Source of the DNA: Steromphala cineraria
Lineage: Eukaryota; Mollusca; Gastropoda; Trochida; Trochidae
NCBI GenBank assembly: GCA_916613615.1
Contig: OU744730.1
Location: 3,503,582-3,567,581 of the forward strand
DNA: 64,000 bases
Direction: 5' to 3'
How positions within the stretch are numbered: position 1 is the stretch's first letter; each line of letters begins with the position of its first letter. Under the pieces are notes generated by a model. It saw nothing but the letters and a program-made list of their open reading frames with translations, searched no databases and had not been told where the DNA came from. This document shows positions 44,436 through 57,445 of the stretch, piece after piece. The position numbers and the translations under genes are program-made.

Positions 44436-45762
44436 GTGAATTCCAGTTAAGATAATAAACAAATGTAAGCTCTGGTCTTGATAAACTTAGTATAGTATTA
44501 AATTGAGGTTATGAACATGATAAAATGACAGATTACATATCTTTAAAACATTTTATACTAAATGAATTATTGTAAGAGTAAATGGTATTTACGCCCAACT
44601 TCTATTTCAAGAATGGAAACAAGCTCTTTAGTCTAGTTAGTGTTAATCCAAGTCCAAGCCCCTCGTTTTTTTATTCTTTATGCCCCTCTGTTATCAATCA
44701 GTGTCATAGAAATTGATTGAAATAATTTAATAGCCTTGAGCAATCAATGCTTGATTGATAGTGAGTGGCAATTGTTCTCTAATTACTTATGTAAGTGTAT
44801 TTAGTCATATTCAATGTTATACGGGTCTTCTAAGGAGTAATCTGTCCACTTTCCTGTTTATATGAATACAAAATATCAGACAACTTACACCTGTGTCTGG
44901 TTTTGTCATTAAATGTCATTAACAGTTCATAAGGAGTGACTACGACTTTTTTTTTATGTGCATCATCTGCAAATTGATTTATTTTCAAACTATGAATAAT
45001 TGAAAGTCAAAATAATCTAGGAAATTTAAGCAGCCGTACGTGGGACTAAAGTCTAGTCGCATATGATATATAATCCAACATTATTTAGGGCGGAAAACAA
45101 GTATTTCGCAAAAAATAATTCAATATATATACATGTATATAAAAATAATGTAATCAGATAGATAATAAATGAACGTATTTTGATGAAACAGTGGACATAA
45201 AAAAATGACGTGTGACGCAACAACTTATAGGGAATCACCAACGTGACTTAGGATAGCCATTCAGTATCGACCAATAAGATTATCAGAGTGTTTTGTTTTC
45301 GAATTAAAAAAATCCTTCTATTGAATAAGTCAAAATAAGATAATGAAAAACGTAATAATATTCCAAAACGGATTCGTTCATCCTTAATCATCACTATTGG
45401 TTTTTCTAATTTGGAATCTTCAGCTGGTGAAAATAAGATTAATATTCTTAGGTTTGGACATCTCTTTCATATCCGAGAAGTCGCATCGATATTAAACTTC
45501 AATAATAAATTAACCATAATGAAAAATCTGTAATCTTTGACCTAATTAAGTGCAGCTTGTTTTTTCACACAATTTAAAATATGTATGAAATATGTCTTAA
45601 TCTGTCATGATTTGTTAAAAACTTTACTTTAAACATAAGTCACTGTCTATGGTAGTATGTTTAACCCATCCAGATGGCGACAAAAGTATAAAAGAACTTC
45701 TTGAGCTTATTATTATTATTTTTGTCCTGATCAAATATTACTTCTATTCTTTATCATTCCAG

Positions 45763-47869
45763 ATGGCGACTGCCCAGAAACTAACTGACCATTTCCTGAC
45801 GTGCACCATCTGTCATGAGATCTTCACAGACCCGTCCACTCTGGCTTGTGGCCACTCATTTTGTGGCCCCTGTATTGTTGGTTTCACCAAAACCAGAGGT
45901 GATGCCGTCAGGTCCAAGTCGATTCCATGTCCGTTCTGTCGGAGACTTACGAGAGTACCGAATCCCTCCGAACCTGTGGAGGAGTGGGCGGGGCAGATGA
46001 GACCAACCCTTTTACTCAAGGGTCTCCTCGACACTATTGGTCCTGGCACTAAAGGTAGGTACACAGATTCATATATCCATTTAATGACTTCAGTTCAAAG
46101 TAATTGAGTAATTGGTCTCGCATCCAGCATCTCCAAATTATTTACTGAAGTATTTGTTCATTTTCATTAATATATTCTGGCAAAGCTCTCAATTATATCT
46201 GAACATGTTTTGTTTTACAGACACTACCAACTGTAATTGGTGCCATGACGAAGGGGAGACAACTCCAGCAGTCAGTTGGTGTCCAGTGTGTGACGTCTCT
46301 CTCTGTTCCAATTGTCTCAAGGCACACAAACGGAGTCCTTCAACAAGACATCACGACGTGTCTGATATGACGGATGCGGTCAAGGTCAAGAGTAGGACCA
46401 AGGTCATGTGCCATGAGCACAAGGAAGAGTTTGTCAAGTTCTTCTGCAGAGATTGCAGGAGGACCTTGTGCCAGTCATGTTGTATCCTCTACCACCGAAA
46501 GTGTGAGTCGGTCGTGTCTCTGGAGTCCATGTTGCCGGAAATGAGAAGCTCATTGGAGAAAAAGAAGGAAACGATTATGAAGAAATCCAGAGTTGAGGAG
46601 GGAGAACTGGAGTACATCAACTCAAGATGCAGGGAACTTCAGGATAAGACAGTATCCATCAAGTCTCAGATTCGATCTGCAGCACGTAGCGTTATTGAGG
46701 CAGTGAAGAAGAAGGAGAAGAAACTACTGGATGAACTGACTGAAGTCACGGATAAAGAGATGGATCAACTGAAAGCAGGTATCAAGACAGGAAACATGGC
46801 TAGAGACATGTACCGACAACAGTCCGAGTTGATAGACCAGGCTCTGAACTCTGAGGGCGAGATGGACATGTATGATCTGTACCAGTCCAGTGAGTCCGAG
46901 GATGCCGAGTCTGTAGGAGACGTGAAGGAGAGAGGACAGAGGACTAGAATAGAGTTCTTACAGGATGTGGATGAACTTGACAGAGCACTGAGAGAACTGT
47001 CACTGGGGAAGATTCAAGTCCTTGGCGTACCTGATCTGGACACTGTGTCTACACCTGTACTTAGTCACACTGTTGACTGTAGAACCAAAGAGGATCAAGA
47101 TGTCCCACTTCTTTTCGATATTGTGAACATGGAAGTGAATGGATTAGATACCCTAATTGTTACTGACTGCAATAACAAGTGTATCAAATCTTTCTTCAAG
47201 AGAAACAATCAACAACAATTTTGTCGACTGACAATGAACAGTGTCCCAGGGATGATTGCAAAGTTGCAGGACAACAAGATAGCTGTAACACTTGACTCTC
47301 AACAAATAGCAGTAGTGTCAGTGACCTCTGACCTGACCCTCGACTCGACCATAACAACACAGAAGCAGTACTATGGACTGACTACCCTCACATCAACAAC
47401 ACTAGCAGCAGGTTCCTACTCTCCTCCATGTGTAGATATCATAGATAAGAGTGGGAAGGTGATGCGCTCTATCAGTCCAATACACAATGGAGAGAACATA
47501 ATACAGGAACCAGACTACCTCTGTACCACTAGACAAGGGAACATCCTGGTATCTGACTGGGAGACCAAGTCTGTGGTGTATGTGACTCCCCAGGGAGAGG
47601 TGGTGTTCAACTACTCCCCTACAGGAGACAGAGCACTGCGTACGCCTCGAGGCATCACCAGCACTGCTACAGGACACATACTCGTGGCGGACTATGATGG
47701 ACAAAGGGTGGTGGTGCTGAGAGAAAGTGGAGAGTTTGTGAGAGATCTACTGACATCACAGCAGGGGATCTGTGGTCCTGCAGGTATAGACTGGGATGAG
47801 AGAGGAAGAATCTACGTCATACAGCATACACCTACCGGTGTTAATGTCCAAGTGTTCACCTTGAAGTGA
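45763..47869 (+). CDS. TRIM protein B: RING, two B-boxes, coiled coil, NHL-like propeller (join 45763..46054, 46221..47869)
   Basis: Same exon structure and length as gene A (292 + 1649 coding bases, 646 codons), same splice phase, and the same acceptor immediately before the ATG. All RING and B-box ligands are kept. Against protein A, exon 1 differs at 3 of 97 residues and the B-box segment at about 8 of 123. The coiled coil (starting SRVEEGELEYINSRC, with an extra KKEKK run) differs at about a third of positions. The propeller is intermediate and ends GIDWDERGRIYVI..NVQVFTLK. A one-codon deletion (TLDSQQ for TLPDSQQ) balances an insertion in the coiled coil. The predicted role is E3 ubiquitin ligase with a target-binding propeller. 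No disabling change is seen. The frame extends upstream of the ATG, but the acceptor there and conservation with A favour this start. Confidence 0.9.
46055..46220 (+). other. Intron of TRIM gene B
   Basis: 166 bases, GTAGGT donor and TTTTGTTTTACAG acceptor. Retention would add 17 codons to the RING exon before a stop. Confidence 0.8.
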
Positions 47870-48320
47870 TGTATCTGTTCTAGTGGACCAACGTCTGGTT
47901 TATTGTACATAAGTTATTGTTAAGTATGTTACAACTCAACGTGTCTTCAACATGCTTCATTTTGACTTAACTTCAGAACAAACACTTTTAATAATTTGGG
48001 AAAACTTTGAATGTGCTATGTTGGAATTTCATGTCAACAACAAAAGCAATCTTTACTCACAAGTTGTGTATACATGAACATGTATTTATCATTTGAATTC
48101 ATGTCATCAAGTTGTACGATACATATCAACAGGTGTCAGAGAAATATACCTTTGTAATTTCAATTGAACTTATATTCAAATAATATATTAAAAAATTCAT
48201 CAAGTTTAGATTTGAATTTTGAATTGATTGCAATTTATGATTGATTTCAATATGTTTTGTAAATTTTGCCGGTACTGAGCCTTATAAGTTATAGTTACTG
48301 TGTCATAATTCCCGATCATT
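47870..48320 (+). other. 3' UTR and flank of TRIM gene B
   Basis: Closest in sequence to the left-edge gene's 3' UTR (shared 'ATCTGTTCTAG' and 'TTATTGTTAAGTATG'). Collinear with 35700-36190. Confidence 0.6.
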
Positions 48321-48503
48321 GTAAAACTTAAGTTTAAGTTTACTCCTGTTGACTGATAAATGGTATTCTTCATTGATATTATATGGTAATTCAATGGTGA
48401 GTTTAAAATAATGTACGCGATCTCAGTCTATGTGTCAAGAAATCGACTATGTGAGAGCAGCTATTTCTTTAAGGATATAGTCGTTGGCTCCGAAAACGTT
48501 ACA

Positions 48504-48960
48504 GCTAGCTCAATGAAACTTGGTATCTTGACTAATCATCGCATGTAGTTGTGCCTTTTGGGGTATTTAACTTTCTGGATTTGTTTTCATGGAAACGCAA
48601 TTTAAAATTGCGTTTCCGGAGCAGAATTTGAAAACCATCAGGGCTAGCTCAATGAAACTTAGTATATTGTCCAATTATAACATGAACTTGTGCCTTTGTG
48701 GATTTTCAACTTTCTGGAATTTGTAATTTTTCCGGTTACATGGAAACACAATTTAGAAATGAGTTTCAGGAGCAGAATTTGAAAAACCATTAGGGCTAGC
48801 TCTATGAAACTTAGTATATTGACTAATAATGACATGTTGTGCCTTTTGGGATTTTCAATTTCTGAAAGTTGTTATTTTTCCGGTTTCCATGGATATGCAA
48901 TTTAGAAACGCGTTTCCAAGGCAAAATTTGAAACCATCAGGGCTAGCTCTTTTTGGTAGC
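48504..48960. repeat. Minisatellite, about three units of ~139-152 bp
   Basis: GCTAGCTC recurs at 48504, 48643, 48795 and 48942. Each time it is followed by ATGAAACTTxGTAT and then a TGTGCCTTTxGG, TTTTCAACTTTCTG and ATTTAGAAA series. Absent from the matching place in block A. Confidence 0.75.
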
Positions 48961-51187
48961 TTTTACAGAAACGAACACACCGTAAGTCCTAGTACCCTGG
49001 GTTGAAGTCCCTATGTGTAACAGTGTTTCTGTAATAAACCATGTATTAGATAAACTTTGTTTGTTCACTAATCATGACATGCAGTTGTGTAGAACTTGAT
49101 GTCTGCAAGGCATAGCTAAATGAAACTTACAAGGAGGAGCCAGGGGAGATAATCCATCTTGTTGAGAGTTTACAATAAGTCATTGATTGGCACTGTACAG
49201 TCACATTCATGTGTAAACAAAGCGCTCGTAAAATCATCTATATTTCTTGGTTTATCTTGTTGAACCGAGAATTCCTTCTTAACAGGTTTAAGGTCATTGG
49301 GACGTTGACGAACATATTTACCCGACTTTATTGGCACGTTTTAAGTTATAATAGGACTCTCTGTAAGATAATAATAACTGTTAACTGCAAGAAAATGTTT
49401 ATAAATTGATAGTTCCGGTTTTAAAACAGATGTTCCATGTTCTGTTTAGCTTGGAGACTACATTTCCTATCTCAAAGGATTGAAAGGTGTTCACACTAAA
49501 ATGGTTACAAACAGTTTTTGCTTGATACTGATAATGTGTCCTTTGAATATGAATAATTTGGTTAAGGTGTAGGGTGTTTGGTCATCTAATGTGGATGTAT
49601 TTGGCATGAGTGAATCATAATGAAGAGAACTGTATTTGTTCTAAAAAATAGCTTTTGTCATGTTAAGACTAGTATTTTATCGCTGGCTATTTTTGAAACT
49701 TTTATTAATTTGTTTCCACAACGTACACATATTCGAAACTAGTTTTTCCTGTTCAGACAAAAGGTTTCATATAAAAAAAAAACTAAAATTTACAGTTTGA
49801 GTTATTATATTAATAAAACTGTCTGCTAATTTGATATGTAAGATAACTTTCACATCCCTTTAAATATCTAAGTTTGTAACTTGAGTCAACAAAGCGTACA
49901 TAAAATATCACATATAACCACATATTCAATTCTACACAGTAAACGTGCATCGAAAATTGTTTTGTTTTGTTCTTAAAAGGTAGGAAATATATGTAAACAT
50001 TAACAAACGTTAACATGCCCCTTTGGAGCTCGTTGATTATTTTCAAGAATCCACTCCTCCTTATGCATTCTCCATTACGTAATGTCTGAATCTCTGACAA
50101 ATATTTGTGATACTAAAAGGGGGAAATTTGAACAAATAGAAATTAAAATATCCCTTTAACGCCTTATGAAAACTCTGAAAACAAACTAAAAGGATGATTC
50201 TTACCTGGCTCTATTTTCCAATTTTTCTTATTTCTGTATCTTTTAACCCCTTTCCTGCTTCATAAATATAACTTTGATGTTAACCACGTGGAATTTTTTA
50301 TGTGACGTCATGGAAAATCTATATATATTCTATATATAATTCTGCTTATCCTTTTAGTCAGGCAACATTAGCTCACCATATCACACACAACAATTAACTG
50401 TTCAATTTGCTATTAAAGGGTGTCAAAAATTGTAAATATTTTATTAAGAATGAATGGCAATGCTGTTAAAAACCTACTTGTTGTAATCATGAACTTTCAT
50501 TGCCTGGTAAAAAGTTCCATTTGGCATTTTATCAATTAAATAATAATTCATGCTGTCATAAATTACATGTTGTTATCAGGATCTTTCATTGCCTGGTACA
50601 ACGTTCCATTTATATAAAATCTAAATCATTTTTCATTTCGGTATTCACGATGGTGTGTTACTTCTTGTATACAGAGAGAGAAATATATAGATAGATATCT
50701 GATAGATCCGGACATTGTTTCTTAATCGTTTTGTTGTTCATTGTTCCTCGTAAAGCCATTAACAAACAATGAGTGGAAAATGAAACTATGCCTTGGATTG
50801 TTAACTCAAAACATGCATACAGCCTGCGGAGAGATAATTCTCCATTTTTAAACATGATAGATTCGTAGTAAGAAGTATGTTGAATAAAGTAAGCTATCCG
50901 ATTTCATTTCCTAACGTCAAATTAATAAAAGGTGTTCACACAAAAATGGCCGCAAACATTTTCACTGAAAAGTGACCTTCTTAAGATAATACATTTGAGG
51001 AAACTAATATTTGCTGGGATACTTTTGGGAACAAATTGAGAAAAGTGCTCCTTGATTGGAAGAATATTATTGTCAGAGTTGTGTATGAGCCCTCATATTT
51101 CAGCAGTTTCATATTCACTGAGTATAAATCTGGGATTTATCTTTGAGATTACCATTTTTAGAAAATATATTTTCAGACAGGTTCTAG

Positions 51188-51346
51188 TTAAGGTAAGGAG
51201 GCGTGCTGATTTTGGGATTAACACCACTTTCACTAGTATGTCACTTATATATCGGCTAATGGTATTATTGCAGGGAGAAAGCCCGCAACTCTACTGTGGC
51301 TATGTGATGTGGTAAAACCTTCGAGCATCGGTTGGAACTAGCGCAC
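51188..51346 (+). repeat. ~160-bp dispersed repeat, copy 1
   Basis: Matches 57276-57445 in 'TATTATTGCAGGGAGA', 'AGCCCGCAAC', 'TGTGGCTAT' and 'GGAACTAG'. No coding frame; possibly SINE-like, although clear pol III boxes were not found. Confidence 0.55.
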
Positions 51347-53072
51347 TATGGGTGGTAGTATATTCATAAAAAGGGCTTGCAATTTGAATTAGAATCAACT
51401 TTGAATTTCGAAATCGGGCTATCACATGCCTAATACGGCTTTTTAAATAGTCGGTCTAATTAGCCCCGGCGAAGAGAATATGTGGTCACTGAAGTGTGTC
51501 CCGAGCGTGTCTACCTACTATGACGTAGCAGAAGGGAAGTAGTTTCACCTAATGATAATTTTCCAACACGTAATGACACCTTTTTAAATGTTCATTTAAC
51601 ATTCAAATATTCATAAAAACATTCATGTTTTAATATATATTCCGATAGCTTAGATATCCGACGGCTAAAGACGATTTATTCAAGCCAATTATTATTGCCT
51701 AAACATGTAGTATTGTTTATTTCAAAACCCTATTAAATAACTAACAAGGCTTCATCTTCATGAGACTGCCTTGTAAATTGACGCCGCTGTAGCTAGACAT
51801 GTCTATTTAAAGTGATAATCTGATGATCTGTTGTATGCTGAATTTTACATAACATATACTCTGACTATTATTTCCAACTGTGACAAATAACAAATCGTTT
51901 ATATTTTTAGGGAACAAATCGAATATTTCCTACAATCGAATACCTACAATGTTTATTTTTGTGAGTTTACTACAATATAAAGATATATTCTAAAGAGGCA
52001 ATTAGATAATATAACCATTGTTATTTGAAAGAAAAGAAAAAGTGGAAACGGTTATATGTAATTTATCATGGTATTTTTTTCTATTATGAAAAGATAGACG
52101 CCACAGTGGATTATCTTTAGTAACTAATAACCAATATCCGTATTTTTACAACACATATCAAGAATAAAATAATAAAATAAAATAAAACGATGCTCAATAC
52201 CAATTGTACCCTTTATCCACCATCCAATATGTAACTATGAATGAACTATGGGTATGAATATATGTTTAAATTTGTCCACAAACAATGTGGAATAAAAAAT
52301 AATTAAACATACATTATATTTACCAGTGGTAGATCTATTTGAGAAATATAAAGTTTCGATTCGTATTGAAAATGCAACAATGTTATATTTGGGATCACAC
52401 TGTTTTGCATATAACAATCCGCATATTGGTACAGCCACATCCATCAAAGCGAATCCGACAACAAAATCGATTCACCGTTACATAACGTTCAAGTACAGAG
52501 TATTTCTTAGATGTTATTGTAATTACTTCCGGCCTATTTTATAAATCAGAATTTAACACAAAATTGTTTTGGTGTTTTAGTTTCGAAGGAGGTTAGTCTC
52601 CAGACATTAAGGTAGATATGCAAATGGCGACAGGCTCCAATGAGTGTTCAATGCGTTCGCCTGTTAATTATGGCGGCATTCTAAAAACCGGTTATAAAAT
52701 GATGATCAAAAGTATAATATATTGTCTCAATTAAATGTTCTTTGCATTCCCATAGATAATGGTACTGGAGATATTGATCTATCATAATAGAACAAATACA
52801 TTGCATAACCTATTTAACATCAACAACCGTACAATGACGGTCACCACTAGCACTGACACTTAGATACACACAATTGTTTCATTAAATCACACCATTTAAA
52901 AGAAACATATGCTAAGACTAGAACGTATGCAAAAAAAGTGGTAGTAAATGAATTGACAATAAGTGAAAGATAAAACAGGTAATGAAGAGAGACCAACCGC
53001 CTGTATATCTCAGTACGTTAAGTATACCACCTTCCCCTGCATGGCAGAAATTGCGCTATCTCGAATAGCTGG
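51347..53072. other. AT-rich DNA without recognised genes
   Basis: Only an A-rich AATAAAAT simple repeat near 52163-52187 stands out. Confidence 0.4.
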
Positions 53073-53310
53073 CTAATTTAGGACTTGCAGCATATCCTGA
53101 CCTTTTCTGTAGATATCCTTGGGGCTTCCACGACGAATCTTGTTAGTAAAATAAATAATACTTCTAGAATTACAACTACTTCCCGAAGATGGTGCTTTAC
53201 TCAAGTACACACTTCTTTCTTTGGTTACGTATTCACAATTCTCTGCCTCATCTCCACTATCATCATACACAGCACAATTTATACTTTCTCTCAGATTTAA
53301 GTATCCCTTT
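53073..53310 (-). CDS. Possible terminal exon of unknown gene
   Basis: The minus strand is open for about 79 codons ending at a stop at 53073. It reads NLRESINCAVYDDSGDEAEN, then CEYVTKERSVYLSKAP and RSIIYFTNKIRRG. It is acidic, then basic, with four tyrosines each followed by a hydrophobic or acidic context, resembling a cytoplasmic receptor tail. No start codon or partner exon is found. Confidence 0.25.
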
Positions 53311-54222
53311 CCATTTTAACTGGTACCAAGAATTTCAATAAAGGAATATGACATAGCCTAATTTTGATAAACTAAACAGAGTCACAAGAAGTATAACTTG
53401 ACATTTTCATAATTTTTAGATTTTATGATGGCAGTTCACCATTTCCATAGAAAATTATAGGTTTGAAATAAGAAATATTTGAAATTGTATAGAGCAACAA
53501 TGATTTCCAAATATGTAAGTTTCAACTCAATAGTTCCCAAAATTGCAAATAAATGAATCTAAATGTAATAACAAAAGTGACTGAGAAGGAAAGATGTCCC
53601 ATCAAAATCAAAATCTTAGTTTAGTTTGAAGAACTTGATAGTTCATAACACAATCAATTGTTTTATTGACATCTTTTCTAGTTAATATAGAATTTGAATT
53701 TCCAAATCAATTTGAACAATGTTATTTGCAGAGTGAGTGTTCATCTGTGTTGTTATGCTTCTCGAGAATACAATTGCAATTTATAAAATATGTCTAAGTC
53801 TCAGGAAACATATTAACATTCCGGGGAGTAAGAGGTCCATTCCGAGCGGACAGGGAAGGTCAATGTTGCATTCTTCAGAGACTTGATCTACTAGACAGTA
53901 CCATTGTCTCAGGATGACTAAGGGATTCCTCGAAAATGAAACCAAATTTTACCAATAGCGAGGCAATTTGACACGTCCAATACGTCAATCAATTTCCCTA
54001 TCTGAGTAAAGCGGTTCAGTACAGTTCACGTTAAAGTGGTCGCCAGCAGTTTCCGTTTATCATTTTACTTTTCTGCCTCACGAGATGAGATAAACATGGT
54101 ATTTGTCAAGAAAACACGAATTTTCTATTTATTTTATGATTAAATCGTTATATTTCTAACAAAATTGAAGTGCATTTACGTTGAGTCGGCTCCAAAGAGA
54201 GCCCGTCGCCAAAGCAACAACA

Positions 54223-54528
54223 TGACGTCATGAGCGTGTCATCACGTCAGAGCATTGTTCGATGACGTCAGGTCATTGTTGTTATCAGTCACTAGTGACT
54301 GATAACACGTTCCATTGTTATTGTCACTAGTGACTGATAACACGGTTTACTGTCATTGATAGATCTCGGTATTTCACCGCCAATCATATAATAAAATATA
54401 GTTATGGAATTTCAAATATTTAAATATTAATTTTAGCTAACAATTGCTTTCTGACATATTGTTTCTTCAGGTTAGTGTTGAGTGTCAGGTATCACTTTGT
54501 TAATGACATGACGAATTCTATGACGTCA
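54223..54528. promoter_or_regulatory. Cluster of TGACGTCA palindromes and a 26-bp perfect palindrome
   Basis: CRE-type TGACGTCA occurs at 54223-54230, 54263-54270 and 54521-54528, with a half-site near 54243. A perfect 26-bp palindrome centred on CACTAGTG lies at 54281-54306, and its right portion (TTGTCACTAGTGACTGATAA) is repeated about 40 bases on. Possible regulatory region; no adjacent gene is proven. Confidence 0.35.
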
Positions 54529-54870
54529 TAGTGGTAGTTTCGTCGTGAGTCAAAGAAAATATACAATTTAGCGTAAAGCAATGGTTTATCATATTTAATG
54601 TTATTAAAAGAATTCATTTTAAATTTCCCACCGGAACACTTTTCTAAGTGACAGCTTAAATGGATAATCCTATTCTTCGGCCAGTTGATTTGAAAAATGT
54701 AGATTAATTCTTTAGCTAAATCGTCTTTCTGTCTTGCCAATGTACAATTCCTTACAACACTGACGACATTTTTAGAATGGTAGTTCATGTTTTCTTTTAC
54801 AAAGAAGCATATATTTTTAACTTTGAACTCGGTGCCCTTTATTATATTTCCATAGGTAAAATGTGAACTG
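54492..54870 (-). CDS. Open frame of unknown identity
   Basis: About 120 codons on the minus strand without a stop: KYCPSSHFTYGNIIKGTEFK, then FFVKENMNYHSKNVVSVVRN, QKDDLAKELIYIFQINWP and SCHLEKCSGGKF. Composition is more protein-like than chance frames nearby. It could be a transposon-derived fragment. I do not recognise a family. Confidence 0.3.
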
Positions 54871-56514
54871 GGACAGTATTTTCATAGACAGATGATTTGA
54901 TGTGGAGGGTTTTAAGGGAGGACCAGTGGAAGAATACGAGTGAAATGAAAAGATAAAGAAAAAGAATTATGTACTATAATATGTGTTTTTACACTTAATT
55001 CAACATAAAAAGAATAAAAGATGTGATTGAATAAGTAATAGTTTGTTGTTTTATTTGAGACTTATGAGCATGAAAAATATGTTCTTAAAACAGTATTTCC
55101 TCTAATAAGCCCCCTTTCTAAGTTCTACAATAACAATTCAAATATTTAATTTCTTCAACCTAGCTGGGAATACACTTACAAGAATCGTCATAGATTAAGA
55201 ATAAATAATCTTTATCTTCAGAAACATTAATTTAACATGGTATAAAAATAAACTTTGTATTTATGAAATTAAGATTTCCAAAAACACAAATGCCTGTCGA
55301 ATGTTCTCAATTTGTTACCTTCGTTTCACTGGACATACTCACATTGTCTCATTTTGTACTTACACTAAACATTTTATTATTTGGTGAATCACCGTAGGAG
55401 CAATATCAGATCTTGTTTCAAATTGATATATGGAATGTAATGCAATATAACAAATGGCTACCTTTTAAAAAAGGAATCAAATACTGGGAGGAGCAATAAT
55501 GATAGATGTGTGAGAAGTATTCATTGATTCAGAAGTATATGTACCATATCATGAAATGTGTTGCAGAACTTTGACTTTTGGGTAGCAAATATGAAAGAAA
55601 TCATGTTATGATAAAGTGACTCTGACCAATTTAGGTGAAATTATTCAATGTCACTAATGGTTTCAGAATCTACCAAATAAAACAATTTCTTTATGTGTAT
55701 CAATACTTCACATATTGGGAACGTTATTAGTTTCTTTACCGAGCCACTCACAATATAAACAGGAACATATGTTTAAGCATTTACTGCTTTATTTGTAGTT
55801 AATTAAACATGACAATTGCTAAAATATCGATTTAGAATATGAGGTACCTGTCAAAGGCATCACGTAGATGAGATAAACAATAGATTAGAAAGAATGACTG
55901 AAGGTACATGTATGTGCTTATCTAGCAATGTGGTCATCAGGTGGTCTTTGGTTACTGTCAAATGTCAACTGTCAAATGTCATCGGAATTTTCAAATGCAC
56001 TGTGAAGACATCTTCAAAATCATACTAACCCTCAATGAACTGATGCATGTCATCGCAGACTGAAAAGTTTATGTCAGGATATTGTACCCAATGTACAAAA
56101 GTGCAAAAGAATACAAAACGTTTTGAAACAACAAAATAATTTAAATCTATAAGTCAATATAATTATAATCAGACATAACTGTGATAGGTTTTAAAGATCA
56201 TTTATAAGTTCAATTAATGGTTGAAGTTTGTTTTCATGTGTATGTTTTTATTTCATGGTATTGTACATATATGAAAGGTTTTGCAAGTGCCATTTCCACA
56301 ACAGTTAACCTGTTATGTATTTTCAGGCAATACATTCGTGTCAGTATATACGCAATACTCACATATCATAAGGATCTCGACATTTTTACAGTTTTAGAGT
56401 TCTTTAATAAGCCCTATCTGACTTAAAAGATCTAAGGCTATCAGAATATTCATGGCAACTCAACTCAGGCCAACATAAACAGTATTGCGATGCAACAGAA
56501 ATCACCATTTCCTT
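54871..56514. other. AT-rich DNA without recognised genes
   Basis: Nothing supportable seen. Confidence 0.4.
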
Positions 56515-56579
56515 TAAAGACAAGACATCAACATTAGAATACACAAACGTGACGGCCCAAAGTCACTTCCACTAAGATG

Positions 56580-56755
56580 TAATTGTTCTCCACGTGACCA
56601 TATGATTGGACGAGAGTGCTAAAATTCAAGTTGATATAAGAGTGTACCACGTGACATCCCAGACACTACAAAATCTACCAACTAGCCCACAAAGTGTCCA
56701 AACGTCCCAGAGATGAGAGCGACACAACTTAGCTTAAGCTGATATGTCAAGGTAA
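56580..56755 (+). promoter_or_regulatory. Promoter-like segment with two CACGTG boxes and a splice donor
   Basis: CACGTGAC occurs near 56592 and 56649, GATATAAG lies between them, and a less AT-rich stretch follows, ending TGTCAAG/GTAAGTG at about 56751-56753. The short ATG frame inside (MRATQLSLS) stops at once. It could be the first exon of a gene whose coding part lies elsewhere; no such gene is seen. Confidence 0.3.
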
Positions 56756-57275
56756 GTGTTTAACAAAGACATTGTTAGCAAAACTGGACAAAACCTTTGG
56801 GGTTGATATTTGTATTGTAGGGAATACTCCTGAGCCCTAACACATAGCAATGTATTTTACTCATTTTAAATCAAATTTAAATTTAAAATAACATCACATT
56901 ATTATATGGCGTTGTTGCACAATTATTCAAGTTTTTGTCTATTCAATAAGGAGATATTGATCTCAATTTCACATTTATTGGGCACAACAATAGTTTATAT
57001 TTTAAAGTCAAATGATATTGTTTATGAAATCTTTGAGTAACAGGGGCAGTAAAATGGTATTGTTTAAAAGGATTTCTTGAGGTTTATCAAGTTAATATTA
57101 GTTTTGCCCAAATGATGTCTTGTTAACCCTCATCTCACCATCCTTTCCTTATCTGCATTAAAGCCATATGGGCATGCGAGGCTCGGTTACTTATTAAGAT
57201 CAAGAAATATCTAGGAAAATACATGTAAAAATACATCAAACATTGATTAATCTTATATGTTTTCTGCAGTCGACA

Positions 57276-57445
57276 CTAGTTTTTTAGGAAGGTAGGTGAG
57301 GTGATACGAGGTTAATCACCGCTTTCAAGGGTATTTCACTTACTCGCAGCTGCTAGTATTATTGCATGGAGAGAGCCCGCAACATTATTGTGGCTATATA
57401 TTGCGATGAAACCTGATAGCATCGTCTGGAACTAGTGAACCACAG
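57276..57445 (+). repeat. ~160-bp dispersed repeat, copy 2
   Basis: Direct partner of 51188-51346, with scattered substitutions and small gaps. Confidence 0.55.

Larger units (their letters stand above)
44436..51150. repeat. Segmental duplication block B (contains TRIM gene B)
   Basis: Collinear with block A, direct orientation, genes offset by 12,166 bases. Private to block B: a minisatellite at 48504-48960 and a short internal duplication at about 50490-50615 around CTTTCATTGCCTGGTA. Confidence 0.85.

Noticed and set aside
45649..45762. N-terminal extension of TRIM protein B
   Set aside because: The in-frame sequence precedes an ATTCCAG acceptor, is hydrophobic, and is not open in gene A.
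32310..51150. Blocks A and B as one locus assembled twice (haplotype duplication)
   Set aside because: Each block has private insertions, the coiled-coil regions differ strongly, and the blocks are collinear in one contiguous sequence with distinct DNA between them.
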